Below are positions 18,709 to 27,035 of a stretch of DNA of 64,000 nt, piece after piece. This DNA is from an uncultured Spirochaeta sp. Its GTDB lineage: Bacteria > Spirochaetota > Spirochaetia > DSM-27196 > Alkalispirochaetaceae. The stretch covers positions 1-64,000 of the forward strand of contig CAJWEZ010000011.1 in the NCBI GenBank assembly GCA_913030605.1, read 5' to 3'. The notes beneath the pieces were generated by a model. That model saw nothing but the letters and a program-made list of their open reading frames with translations. It made no database searches and had not been told where the DNA came from. Each line of letters opens with the position of its first letter. Within the stretch, counting starts at the first letter, position 1. The position numbers and the translations under genes are program-made.

Positions 18709-19251
18709 ATGAAACGAACGATCATAGGTGTGACCGCCCTCGTGGCGGTCCTGGTATCCGCCGCCATGGTGCCGGCGGCCACCTCGGCTGAACAGATCAC
18801 CACGGTCGGTGTCGTCGACATCAACCGCGTGTACAACTCCTTCTATCGAGACTCGCAGGGCGTCCGGGAGCTGGAACGCCTGCGCAGCGAGTATCAGGAC
18901 GAGATCAACCAGCAGCTGCAGGAACTGCAGTCCCTGCGGGACCGACGACTCCAGGCACAGGACCAGGGCAACGACCGTCGTGTCGAGGACCTGGACCAGC
19001 AGATCGCAGACATGGAGCAGTTTCTGGAGGATCTCACCCGCCGACGACGGCAGCAGCTGCAGCAGCGGCAGCAGAGTCTGCTTTCCGATGATTTCTTCCG
19101 CCAGATGCAGGAGGCGATTCAGTTCGTCGCCGAACAGGAGGGGTTCACGGTGGTGCTGCGCTCCGATGCCAGCGGGCTGCAGTGGTGGAGCAACCAGGTC
19201 GACATCAGCGACGCGGTGGTACAGCGCCTGATCCAGGTCTCGGACCGCTGA
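18709..19251 (+). CDS. OmpH/Skp-family periplasmic chaperone
   Basis: A 180-residue protein started at ATG 18709, where a signal peptide begins (MKRTIIGVTALVAVLVSAAM, cleavage near ATSA/EQ). GAGGAG overlaps the bamA stop about 10 nt upstream. The mature part starts with the conserved VGVVDINRVYNSF strand, followed by long Gln/Arg/Glu-rich coiled coil (QQLQELQSLRDRR, RRRQQLQQRQQSLL) and then a final beta segment (FTVVLRSDASGLQWWSNQVDISDAV). This is the Skp jellyfish architecture, which holds unfolded outer-membrane proteins for BamA, encoded just upstream. The stop codon lies inside a 16-bp tandem duplication. Confidence 0.92.
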   Translation: MKRTIIGVTALVAVLVSAAMVPAATSAEQITTVGVVDINRVYNSFYRDSQGVRELERLRSEYQDEINQQLQELQSLRDRRLQAQDQGNDRRVEDLDQQIADMEQFLEDLTRRRRQQLQQRQQSLLSDDFFRQMQEAIQFVAEQEGFTVVLRSDASGLQWWSNQVDISDAVVQRLIQVSDR

Positions 19252-19266
19252 GGTCTCGGACCGCTG
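19235..19266. repeat. Perfect 16-bp tandem duplication across the skp stop codon
   Basis: The unit AGGTCTCGGACCGCTG occurs at 19235-19250 and again at 19251-19266 with no mismatch. The skp TGA lies at the junction (19249-19251), so the second copy is non-coding. It looks like a recent replication-slippage event. Confidence 0.9.
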
Positions 19267-19314
19267 ATCGACCCGCACGCCCGGTAGCCCAACCGACCAG
19301 GAGAGAGTCCCGTC

Positions 19315-21942
19315 ATGTCAACGCCGATGATGGAGCAGTACGAGCGGATCAAGTCGCGGCACCGCGACGCGATTCTGCTGTTCCGTCTCGGCGATTTCTA
19401 CGAGATGTTCGGGCAGGACGCCCGCGACGGCGCCCGCCTCCTGGGTCTCACCCTCACCAGGCGCCAGAGCACCCCCATGTGCGGGGTGCCGCATCACGCC
19501 GCCCGCTCATACATCCACCGGCTGCTGCGACAGGGACGCAAGGTCGCCGTGTGCGAGCAGACCAGCGCCCCGGACGGCAAGGCGCTCACCACCCGCGAGG
19601 TGGTAGAGGTTCTCTCTCCGGGGGCGGTCTTCGACCTCGACTATCTCGATCCCCGAGCAAGCAACTTCATCGCCGCCATGTGTCTGCAGGACGGTTCGCT
19701 CTCCTGGGCCTGGTGCGACGTCTCCACCGGCGAGCTCACCGTCGCCGCCGGTCCCGCGGGCGATGATCCCGACGCGATCATCCGTCGCGAGTTGGCCCGT
19801 CTGGCACCCCGGGAACTCCTGATTCAGGAATCGCTCCTGGAACGGAGTACGACCCTCGCGCGCTGCGCCGGCCCCGACGACGACACGGTGGTGAACCGTA
19901 TTCCGGACTGGGGATTCAGCCGCGAGCAGTCGGTGCGCCGTCTCACCGAGCATTTCGGGGTTCGCTCCCTGCGGGGCTTTGGTCTCGAGGACGACGACGA
20001 TGCGCTTACCCCGGTCTCGGCGCTGCTGGAGTATCTGGAGGACAACGCTCGGCATGTGCTGGGCCACATCTCCCGCCTCGCACGGCACCACGACGACGGC
20101 GCCGTCATCCTCGACGACGCCACGATCCGCAACCTCGAACTCGTGAACAACATGCACGATCGCGGCACCGGGTACACGCTCATCGACGTTCTCGACGAGT
20201 GTGTCTCGGCGATGGGATCGCGGCTCCTCCGTCGCTGGCTACTATCTCCCTCCCGGAGCCTGGACGACATCCAGGATCGCCTCGGGCGCGTCGGCGAGCT
20301 GTACCACGACCAGACGACCCTCCAGGCGCTCCGCGGACGGCTGGCTGCGGTGTACGACCTGGAGCGCCTCGTGGGGCGCCTTGGGGTTGAGAAAGCCCAC
20401 CCCAAGGACCTGGTGGCGATCGCCGCCACCGTCCGCGCCGCGGAGGATGTGGCGCACCTGGTCCCGCGCTGGTACGCCCCGGACGGAGACGACCACGGCC
20501 CCACGCTCACCGGCAACGCCGACCACCATCGGCGGCTGCGCGAGATCGCGGACCTGATCTCGGACACGCTGGACGACGAGCCTGCGGTGGCACTGAACGA
20601 GGGCGGGATCATCCGACGCGGACACGACGAAGAACTTGACCGGCTCCGCGGTCTGCGGGACCACAGTCGGCAGGTCCTGGACGCCTACCTCGACGAACAG
20701 CGCGCCGCCACCGGAATCGGGTCGCTCAAGATCAAGTACAACCGGGTCCTCGGCCACTTTTTCGAGGTGCCGGCGGCGCAGGCGTCGAAGCTGCCGGAGG
20801 AGTTCATCCGTCGCCAGAGTCTCGCAAACGCCGAACGGTTCACCACGACGCGCCTCGGCGAACTCGAGGACCAGATCAACAGCGCCGGCGAGCAGGCGGT
20901 GGAGCGGGAGCGGACGCTCTTTCTGGAGCTGCGATCCACCGTAGCCACCGGGATTCCGCTGCTGTCGCGACTCGCCGCGCGCGTCGCCGAGGTGGACGCC
21001 CTGGCGGGCCTCGCGCACGCCGCCACACGAAACGGCTGGAGGCGCCCGTCGGTCGTCGAGGAACCTGTCCTCACCATCCGCGGAGGACGCCACCCGGTGG
21101 TGGAGCGTCACCTCCCTCCGGGAGAGTTCGTGGAGAACGACGTGGAACTGCGCCACGACGGCGTCCGTTTCGCCCTCATTACCGGGCCGAACATGGCCGG
21201 GAAGTCGACCGTCCTCCGACAGACGGCGCTGATCACCCTCATGGCCCATCTCGGCAGCTTTGTGCCGGCGGAAGAGGCCATTGTCGGCCGCACCGACCGC
21301 GTCTTCTGCCGCGTCGGCGCCTCCGACAACATCGCCCGTGGCGAATCCACGTTTCTCGTCGAGATGAACGAAACGAGCAATATCCTCCGCAACGCCACCG
21401 ACGAGTCTCTGATCATCATGGACGAGGTGGGGCGGGGGACCAGCACCCACGACGGTCTGGCGATCGCCTGGGCGGTCACGGAGCATCTGCTCAACACCAC
21501 CGGCGGCCGAACGCTGTTCGCAACGCACTACCACGAGCTGGCAACGCTGACGCACCCGGCGTTCCGCTCCCTCGGCATGGCCGTTGAGCACTCAGGCGAG
21601 CGGATCGTGTTTCTCAAGAAACTCCGCGCCGGTGCGGGAGACCGATCCTACGGTGTGGATGTCGCCCGCATGGCGGGGCTGCCGGACGACGTGATCGCCC
21701 GGGCACGAACGATCCTGGCGGACCTCGAGGCGCATCGGCCCCTCCCGCAGCCAACCTCCGCAGCTGCCGCCCCGGGGATGGACGCCGAGCCCCACGCGGA
21801 GACGGAAGAGACGGCGCCGGCAGGGGAACTCTTTCCTCCCGAGGACTTCGTTCGCGCCGAGATCGCCACGGTCGACCCCGACGGCCTCAGCCCCCGCGAC
21901 GCCCTCCAACTCGTCTATCGCTGGAAATCGATGCTCGAGTAG
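19315..21942 (+). CDS. mutS: DNA mismatch repair protein MutS
   Basis: An 875-residue mismatch sensor and ATPase. The N-terminal mismatch-binding domain has the Phe-x-Glu type motif in FRLGDFYEMF (near residue 22). The connector and lever domains follow, then the ATPase domain with Walker A GPNMAGKST, the Walker B segment ESLIIMDEVGRGTSTHDG and the ATHYHEL motif. The C-terminal region ends in an Asp/Pro-rich linker and a helical tail (SPRDALQLVYRWKSML). The Shine-Dalgarno sequence AGGAGAGA is 8 nt before the ATG. It converges with the carotenoid operon, with only 19 nt between stops and no terminator visible. Confidence 0.98.
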   Translation: MSTPMMEQYERIKSRHRDAILLFRLGDFYEMFGQDARDGARLLGLTLTRRQSTPMCGVPHHAARSYIHRLLRQGRKVAVCEQTSAPDGKALTTREVVEVLSPGAVFDLDYLDPRASNFIAAMCLQDGSLSWAWCDVSTGELTVAAGPAGDDPDAIIRRELARLAPRELLIQESLLERSTTLARCAGPDDDTVVNRIPDWGFSREQSVRRLTEHFGVRSLRGFGLEDDDDALTPVSALLEYLEDNARHVLGHISRLARHHDDGAVILDDATIRNLELVNNMHDRGTGYTLIDVLDECVSAMGSRLLRRWLLSPSRSLDDIQDRLGRVGELYHDQTTLQALRGRLAAVYDLERLVGRLGVEKAHPKDLVAIAATVRAAEDVAHLVPRWYAPDGDDHGPTLTGNADHHRRLREIADLISDTLDDEPAVALNEGGIIRRGHDEELDRLRGLRDHSRQVLDAYLDEQRAATGIGSLKIKYNRVLGHFFEVPAAQASKLPEEFIRRQSLANAERFTTTRLGELEDQINSAGEQAVERERTLFLELRSTVATGIPLLSRLAARVAEVDALAGLAHAATRNGWRRPSVVEEPVLTIRGGRHPVVERHLPPGEFVENDVELRHDGVRFALITGPNMAGKSTVLRQTALITLMAHLGSFVPAEEAIVGRTDRVFCRVGASDNIARGESTFLVEMNETSNILRNATDESLIIMDEVGRGTSTHDGLAIAWAVTEHLLNTTGGRTLFATHYHELATLTHPAFRSLGMAVEHSGERIVFLKKLRAGAGDRSYGVDVARMAGLPDDVIARARTILADLEAHRPLPQPTSAAAAPGMDAEPHAETEETAPAGELFPPEDFVRAEIATVDPDGLSPRDALQLVYRWKSMLE

Positions 21943-21961
21943 CCGGTATGTGTCGGAGCGA

Positions 21962-22729
21962 TCACCGGACCGTTCCGACCAGTCTCAGGAGCGCCGGAAG
22001 CGCCACCAGCCCCATCGCGACAAGCCCCGCGACGCCGGATCGCGGCCATCGCCAGAACACCAGGTGACCGCCCCCCTGCAGGAGCCACGTCACGGCGTAC
22101 ACCACCACCAGCGGCCCCGCCAGGACCGGTGTCGGTGCCAGCCATCCGAGAACCGGAGCGGATATCGCCGCCGCCCAGACAAACCAGCCAAGGAAGTTTA
22201 CCAGCGGGATCCCCTCGAACTGCCCGTCCTGGTCCCAGATCCAGAATCCCCAGCGCGTGAGGTGCGGATCCAGATAGATGTCCCACGCCATGAACGCGAA
22301 TCCGGCGACGAGGGCCCGCGGGAGCCATCCCGCCTCCGGCAGCAGGACCTGCGCCACCGCCCACGACGGCGGCAGCATCATCAACCACGCCAGGGGAATC
22401 ACGATCGGGACACGATGAACCTGCGGTTGCAGCGCCCTGGTGTAGTGGTAGTGTCCAAAGGGAATCCCGGTCCGGGACCCCACGAACTCGGCGGTCCACC
22501 CGAGAACCGGCACCAGGATGACGGCAGCGGCAACGGCACCGACGGACCATGAAGACGCCAGGACCGCGATCACCACGGCAACCTGGGCGACCACACCCAC
22601 GCTGATCCCCACCACTCGTCCGGTGGCACCGCGCGCCGCCAGGATCGGGACCGAGATCATGACCGGCACCCAGACGGCGAGCGCCACCGCCACCGCCGGC
22701 GGTCCAACCAACACCGACGCCACCGTCAT
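21962..22729 (-). CDS. cruF: Carotenoid biosynthesis protein, CruF / DUF422 family (carotenoid 1,2-hydratase)
   Basis: A 255-residue membrane protein with about seven hydrophobic segments. Diagnostic blocks of the Caroten_synth (CruF/bisanhydrobacterioruberin hydratase) family are EFVGSRTGIPFGHYHYT, IPLAWLMMLP, MAWDIYLDPHLTRWGFW and FEGIPLVNFLGWFVW. Known members add water to the psi end of a carotene (C-1,2 double bond), giving a tertiary 1-hydroxyl. Its ATG overlaps the upstream cyclase stop (ATGA), so the two are one operon. With a cyclase acting on the other end, the expected product is a monocyclic hydroxylated carotenoid. The symbol is by family resemblance; halophilic-archaeal members act on a different substrate. 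Confidence 0.85.
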   Translation of the reverse strand: MTVASVLVGPPAVAVALAVWVPVMISVPILAARGATGRVVGISVGVVAQVAVVIAVLASSWSVGAVAAAVILVPVLGWTAEFVGSRTGIPFGHYHYTRALQPQVHRVPIVIPLAWLMMLPPSWAVAQVLLPEAGWLPRALVAGFAFMAWDIYLDPHLTRWGFWIWDQDGQFEGIPLVNFLGWFVWAAAISAPVLGWLAPTPVLAGPLVVVYAVTWLLQGGGHLVFWRWPRSGVAGLVAMGLVALPALLRLVGTVR

Positions 22730-23943
22730 CGCGAGGCCCCCGTTGCATCACGCCGGGAACCGCGGCGTCGGAACAGGCGCCTGGCCCGCACGCGGAACCA
22801 GGCGGCGATGAAGGGCCCCCACGGCACGGTGCTCATCAGGGCGATATTCTCGCCCAGGCCGCCGTCCTCGTTCAGAAACCGCCAGAGACGCGGAAGCGGA
22901 TTGCGCTCGAACAGATCCACGAAGACGCGCTGCGAGGCGAACTCTCCGCGACGGTGGAGGATGGACAGGAGCATCGCGTCGAAGGTCGCGTAACGCCGCG
23001 GCGGCCCCGGCACCTGGAACGGGTTCCCGTGATCGCGGAGGGACGCGACGATCGCGTCGGCATCACGTTGCATGCGGTGAAACGCAAAACCGGTTGACGC
23101 CTTCACCCGTCCCCCCTTCGTCCCGATGTACATGATGCGTTCGCCACCCCGGCGCGGAAACGGCTGGTCGGTCATGGGGATGATGCCGTCTTCCGCCTCC
23201 ACGACCTCGTATTCCACTCCGGGGTAGTGTATCTCCATATACGAACGGATCTCCCCCTCGTACTCCTCCCGCTCGAGCAGGCGCTCCGAGAACAGCGTGT
23301 ACTCGACCAGGCTTTCAGTAGGCGAGGTCGGAAGCAGATACATGAAACGAAACGCACCGCGCTGCGGCACACGGAGGTCGAACATCGTGGCGGCGTCAGG
23401 GTCGAACACGGGCTCGCGGGTGCGAACAAACCACCCCACGAAGTGCTGTTTCAGAAAGTGGTACCGTCGGGTATCCACGGTAAAATCCCGCGGAAGGAAC
23501 AGACTGTCGAACACCCAGTCGCCGGCGAAGCGGCGCCCGTCTTCCAGTATCACCTCAGCCGGCGACCCGTCCGAGATCCGTCCATCCACGATCTCCGCGA
23601 TCCGTCCGTTAACCGTGTCCACCCTGGCTCGTCCGGCAAGATCCTGCCGAACCAGCGTGTAGAAATCGATCCCGCGAATCATTCTGTACTCGTACGGGTT
23701 CAGCGCCCAGCGGTGGGAGCGCTGCGGTCCGTGAAACCAGATGTGGCTCCAGCGATGGCTCACGATCGGGTCGAGCAGTTCCTCCCGATCCGACCAGAAG
23801 CACCACGTCCGGTCGTTGCGATCCTTCTCCGCGAGGTCAACGATCAGCACCCGTGCATCGTCGAGACCGCCGTGCATCATGCGATACGCGAGCGAGAGGC
23901 CCGCCGCGCCGCCCCCGGCGAGGATGTAGTCGTAGCGTTCCAT
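22726..23943 (-). CDS. Lycopene cyclase (CrtY-type, FAD/NAD-binding)
   Basis: A 405-residue flavoprotein started at ATG 23943, which has an excellent GGAGG five bases upstream. The N-terminal dinucleotide-binding motif is YILAGGGAAGLSLAYRM. The cyclase signature RTWCFW is near residue 46. The C-terminal half contains YIGTKGGRVKASTGFAFHR, matching the conserved GxxGGxxxxxTGY-type block of lycopene beta-cyclases. The enzyme forms a beta-ionone ring at one or both ends of lycopene or a related carotene without net redox change, and is probably membrane-associated. No crtE, crtB or crtI gene lies nearby, so the earlier pathway must be elsewhere. Confidence 0.85.
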   Translation of the reverse strand: MERYDYILAGGGAAGLSLAYRMMHGGLDDARVLIVDLAEKDRNDRTWCFWSDREELLDPIVSHRWSHIWFHGPQRSHRWALNPYEYRMIRGIDFYTLVRQDLAGRARVDTVNGRIAEIVDGRISDGSPAEVILEDGRRFAGDWVFDSLFLPRDFTVDTRRYHFLKQHFVGWFVRTREPVFDPDAATMFDLRVPQRGAFRFMYLLPTSPTESLVEYTLFSERLLEREEYEGEIRSYMEIHYPGVEYEVVEAEDGIIPMTDQPFPRRGGERIMYIGTKGGRVKASTGFAFHRMQRDADAIVASLRDHGNPFQVPGPPRRYATFDAMLLSILHRRGEFASQRVFVDLFERNPLPRLWRFLNEDGGLGENIALMSTVPWGPFIAAWFRVRARRLFRRRGSRRDATGASR

Positions 23944-24010
23944 GTGCCTCCAAAATATCCTCCGGAACCGTCCCGGACAAGCGTCATCACCGGACGCGGT
24001 GTGTCTCCCG

Positions 24011-24649
24011 ATGATGCTGACCATTCCCGCGTGCCCCGGGTGGCTAAGCCCACCGGAGATCTGTCACCTCTGCGGCAGGCTCGCCGTCGACACCGACGAC
24101 AGCGGCCTGTGTGCCGCGTGTCGCCGGGTGCTGCTCTCGGACCTGTCTCCGGCGGTGGTGACCGTGCTGCCGGCGGGGGTTCCGGTCGTCGCCGCGCTCC
24201 CATACCGCGGTGCCGTTGTGCACCTCATGGAGGCGATCAAACTTCACGGCCACCGTCGCCCGCTGCGCTTTGTGGCCCGCGACATTCTGATGCCCCTTGT
24301 GTCGGCCACCGGTGGCCCCCTTGTTCCCATCCCCGCCAGCCGACACGGACGCCGCCACCGCGGGTTCGACCAGATGGAACGGCTCGCCGCACTCATGGCG
24401 TCGGCCTGCGGCCGGCGGCGGATCCGCGCGTTTCGCCACGTCGGCGGTGGTGAGCAGAAGCGCCTCAACCGCACCGAGCGTCTGGAACACTCCCGTACCA
24501 GTCTCGTACTCCGCCGTCCGCCGACGGAGGCGGGGATCATCCTGGATGATGTGGTCACCACCGGGGCCACCGTCCGCCGGGCGGTGGAGCTCCTCGTCGC
24601 CACCGGGGTCACTCCGTCGACGGTGGTTGTCGTGTGCGCGGTGTTCTGA
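24011..24649 (+). CDS. ComF-family phosphoribosyltransferase-like protein
   Basis: About 212 residues from ATG 24011 (a second ATG follows at once, and an upstream GTG near 23999 is possible). An N-terminal zinc-ribbon-like pair is present: CHLCG near residue 17 and CAACRR near residue 34. The PRTase core follows, with PIPASRHGRRHRGFDQME and the PRPP-binding loop IILDDVVTTGATVRRA. ComF proteins support DNA uptake and processing during natural transformation in some bacteria; in others the role is unknown. It is divergent from the cyclase, with 67 nt between starts. Confidence 0.88.
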   Translation: MMLTIPACPGWLSPPEICHLCGRLAVDTDDSGLCAACRRVLLSDLSPAVVTVLPAGVPVVAALPYRGAVVHLMEAIKLHGHRRPLRFVARDILMPLVSATGGPLVPIPASRHGRRHRGFDQMERLAALMASACGRRRIRAFRHVGGGEQKRLNRTERLEHSRTSLVLRRPPTEAGIILDDVVTTGATVRRAVELLVATGVTPSTVVVVCAVF

Positions 24650-24670
24650 ACACGGCCGGGTCCGCTGCTA

Positions 24671-24699
24671 TTGACCAATACCGGGGAACGGTCTACATT
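24671..24699 (+). promoter_or_regulatory. Sigma70-type promoter of the rimP-nusA-infB operon
   Basis: TTGACC (24671-24676), a 17-bp spacer and TACATT (24694-24699) lie in the 151-nt gap between comF and rimP. The predicted start is near 24706, giving a leader of about 95 nt that contains the terminator-like hairpin at 24728-24759. Confidence 0.75.
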
Positions 24700-24727
24700 G
24701 TCACAGACAGTTTGTTGTTCCGGCAGC

Positions 24728-24759
24728 AAAGAGTCGCATCCGTGCGGGCTCTTTTTTTT
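24728..24759 (+). terminator. Terminator-like hairpin in the rimP leader (possible attenuator)
   Basis: Eleven pairs with one bulged G form between 24728-24738 and 24743-24754. They close a TCCG loop (UNCG type), and eight T residues run from 24752 to 24759. It sits downstream of the promoter at 24671-24699 and 41 nt before the rimP ATG. It could end comF read-through, but it also lies inside the nusA-operon leader, so partial termination controlled by NusA or anti-termination is plausible. Confidence 0.85.
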
Positions 24760-24800
24760 ATGTCTGCAGGAACGATCCGAAGCAGGAAGAGATACCGGAC

Positions 24801-25247
24801 ATGAAGAACAATCCGCCATCCGGACCGGTTGCCGACGCGATTCTCGACCTTGTGGTCGACATGGGCTACACGCTCCTGGAGTTTTCCAGTCAACACGTGA
24901 AAGGACGAACCCACGTGCACTGCGTGCTCTCCGGCCCCAACGGGGTCGATCTGGACTCCCTGACGCAGATCCATCGCGCCCTGCAACCACGACTGGAGGA
25001 ACTGCTCGACGACCGGGACCTGCGGATCGAGTTCAGTTCACCGGGCATGGAACGCACGCTCAAGAGTTTTCACGAATGCGTGGCGTTTGTGGGCCACCGC
25101 ATCACGCTGCTTCCCGCGGACAGCGACGACTGGCTCAACGGTACGATCGCGTCTGCCGACACCGGTCGCTGCGAGATCGATCTCGACAACGGAGAGAAAC
25201 GGACCTTCACACCGGACGCACTGACCAAAGTGCGGCTGGTCGACTGA
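24801..25247 (+). CDS. rimP: Ribosome maturation factor RimP
   Basis: A 148-residue factor for 30S subunit maturation. Family features are the N-terminal segment ILDLVVDMGYTLLEFSSQHV, the conserved LEFSSPGMERTL-type block (here IEFSSPGMERTLKSF), and a C-terminal SH3-like barrel (CEIDLDNGEKRTFTPDALTKVRLV). The Shine-Dalgarno region is weak. It is first in the classical order rimP-nusA-infB-rbfA-truB. Confidence 0.95.
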   Translation: MKNNPPSGPVADAILDLVVDMGYTLLEFSSQHVKGRTHVHCVLSGPNGVDLDSLTQIHRALQPRLEELLDDRDLRIEFSSPGMERTLKSFHECVAFVGHRITLLPADSDDWLNGTIASADTGRCEIDLDNGEKRTFTPDALTKVRLVD

Positions 25248-25266
25248 ATACAGGAGGACACAGGGA

Positions 25267-26976
25267 ATGGCTGCAGGACTTGCGGACGCGATCCGGGCGG
25301 TGGTACAGGACAAAGGAATCTCGGAAGAGCTTCTCATGAAGGTCATCGAGGAGTTCCTCTACGCCGCATACAAGCGAAAATTCGGCCACGCCGACAACGC
25401 GGTCGTCCAGTTTACGGATGACGGCAACGAGGTAACGCTCTTCGCGCAGAAGCGCATCGTCAACGAGGTCGAGGACCCCGTCACCGAGATCCCCCTGTCG
25501 GAAGCGCTCGAACTCAACGAGGAATGCGAGGTCGGCGATGAACTGCTCATCGAGATCAACCCGCAGGAGTTCGATCGTGTCGCGATTCAGACCGCCAAAC
25601 AGAAGGCGCGGCAGCAGATTCGCGAAATCCAGAAGGATACCCTCTATTCGGAGTTCAGCGACAAGGTCGGCGAGCTCGTCATCGGATACGTGCAGCGGGA
25701 ACGGAACGGCAACCTCTTTGTAGACCTCGGCAAGGCGGAGGGCATCCTCCCCAAACGGTACCAGTCGCCGCGGGAAGCGTATCGCACCAACGACCGTATC
25801 AAGGCCCTGATCGTCGACGTGGTCAAAGGCAATACCGGGCTGCAGATCGCCCTGTCACGGACCCATACCGATCTCGTCAAGCGCATCTTTGAACTGGAAG
25901 TCCCTGAGATATACGGAAAGACGGTCGAAATCGTTCGCATCGTCCGCGAGGCGGGCTATCGCACCAAGATCGCCGTCGCCTCCAACCGCGAGGACGTGGA
26001 CCCCGTCGGCGCCTGTGTCGGTCTCCGCGGTGTTCGGATCCAGGCGATCGTCCGCGAACTCGAGGGCGAAAAGATCGACATTCTCAAATACGACCCCGAT
26101 CCGCGGGTGCTGATCAAGAACGCTCTGTCTCCGGCAGAGGTCACCAACGTGGTGATCGTTGACGAGGCGCGGCGGCAGGCGCTCGCGATCGTTCCCGAAG
26201 ACCAGCTCTCGCTGGCGATCGGCAAGCAGGGACTCAACGTCCGTCTCGCAAACCGCCTCGCCGACTGGAATATCGACGTGAAGACGATGGACCAGTTTGA
26301 CGAAATGGACATCGCTGCCGAGTCCAAGCGCGCAGTGTCGGCGCTCTTCAGTGACCATGACGAACCGGAGGACGAGATCACTTCGATCCGGGAACTCCCG
26401 GGCGTCACCGACGCGATGGTCAGCATCCTCGAGGCAAACAACATCACGATGATCGAGGAGATCGTTGGACTCAGCGACGACGACCTTCGCGCTCTCGACG
26501 GCATGAACGAGGAGATGGTCGTCGAACTCAGCAAGATCATCGCCGAGAACGTGGAAATCGTCGAAGAACAGGACGAAGACTACGACGAGTACGACGAAGA
26601 CCTCTACGAGGATGAGGACGAAGAGGAAGACGAGGACGAGTCCGACGAAGATGCCGGTGCCGACGAACCGGAGGAAGCGGAGTCGACCGATGAGCCGGAA
26701 GACGGCGCAGTCGAGGACGAAGTCACCGACGCTACCGACGAAGACGAAGAGGAAGAGGAAGACGAGGAGGTGATCACCGAGATTGACCAGCTCCCCGGCA
26801 TGACAGAGGCGATCGTCGCCAAGCTCCGGGACGCCGGTGTCGCAGACCTCGAGGATCTCATCAACCTCGATCCCGACAACCTCGACGCCGTGGAGGGACT
26901 CGAAGCGGATGAGGCCGAAACGATCCGCACGATCCTCACCGAGTACGTGGAGATCGTCGAGGACGACGAGGAGTAG
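25267..26976 (+). CDS. nusA: Transcription termination/antitermination factor NusA with acidic insertion
   Basis: A 569-residue RNA polymerase-associated factor. The N-terminal RNAP-binding domain is followed by an S1 domain (about residues 130-200, IGYVQRERNGNLFVDLGKAEGI) and two KH domains (DPVGACVGLRGVRIQAIV, LSLAIGKQGLNVRLAN). The C-terminus has two helix-hairpin-helix repeats: residues about 370-431 (IRELPGVTDAMVSILEANN) and 504-566 (IDQLPGMTEAIVAKLRDAG). Between them lies a run of about 70 residues that is nearly all Asp, Glu and Ser (positions 432-503). It is preceded by a good Shine-Dalgarno sequence (AGGAGG). Confidence 0.97.
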   Translation: MAAGLADAIRAVVQDKGISEELLMKVIEEFLYAAYKRKFGHADNAVVQFTDDGNEVTLFAQKRIVNEVEDPVTEIPLSEALELNEECEVGDELLIEINPQEFDRVAIQTAKQKARQQIREIQKDTLYSEFSDKVGELVIGYVQRERNGNLFVDLGKAEGILPKRYQSPREAYRTNDRIKALIVDVVKGNTGLQIALSRTHTDLVKRIFELEVPEIYGKTVEIVRIVREAGYRTKIAVASNREDVDPVGACVGLRGVRIQAIVRELEGEKIDILKYDPDPRVLIKNALSPAEVTNVVIVDEARRQALAIVPEDQLSLAIGKQGLNVRLANRLADWNIDVKTMDQFDEMDIAAESKRAVSALFSDHDEPEDEITSIRELPGVTDAMVSILEANNITMIEEIVGLSDDDLRALDGMNEEMVVELSKIIAENVEIVEEQDEDYDEYDEDLYEDEDEEEDEDESDEDAGADEPEEAESTDEPEDGAVEDEVTDATDEDEEEEEDEEVITEIDQLPGMTEAIVAKLRDAGVADLEDLINLDPDNLDAVEGLEADEAETIRTILTEYVEIVEDDEE

Positions 26977-27035
26977 CCGCCGCGAGCGGTTTACAGAGGC
27001 CGACGGGAATCTGTACAATCGGTGAAAGGATGTCT

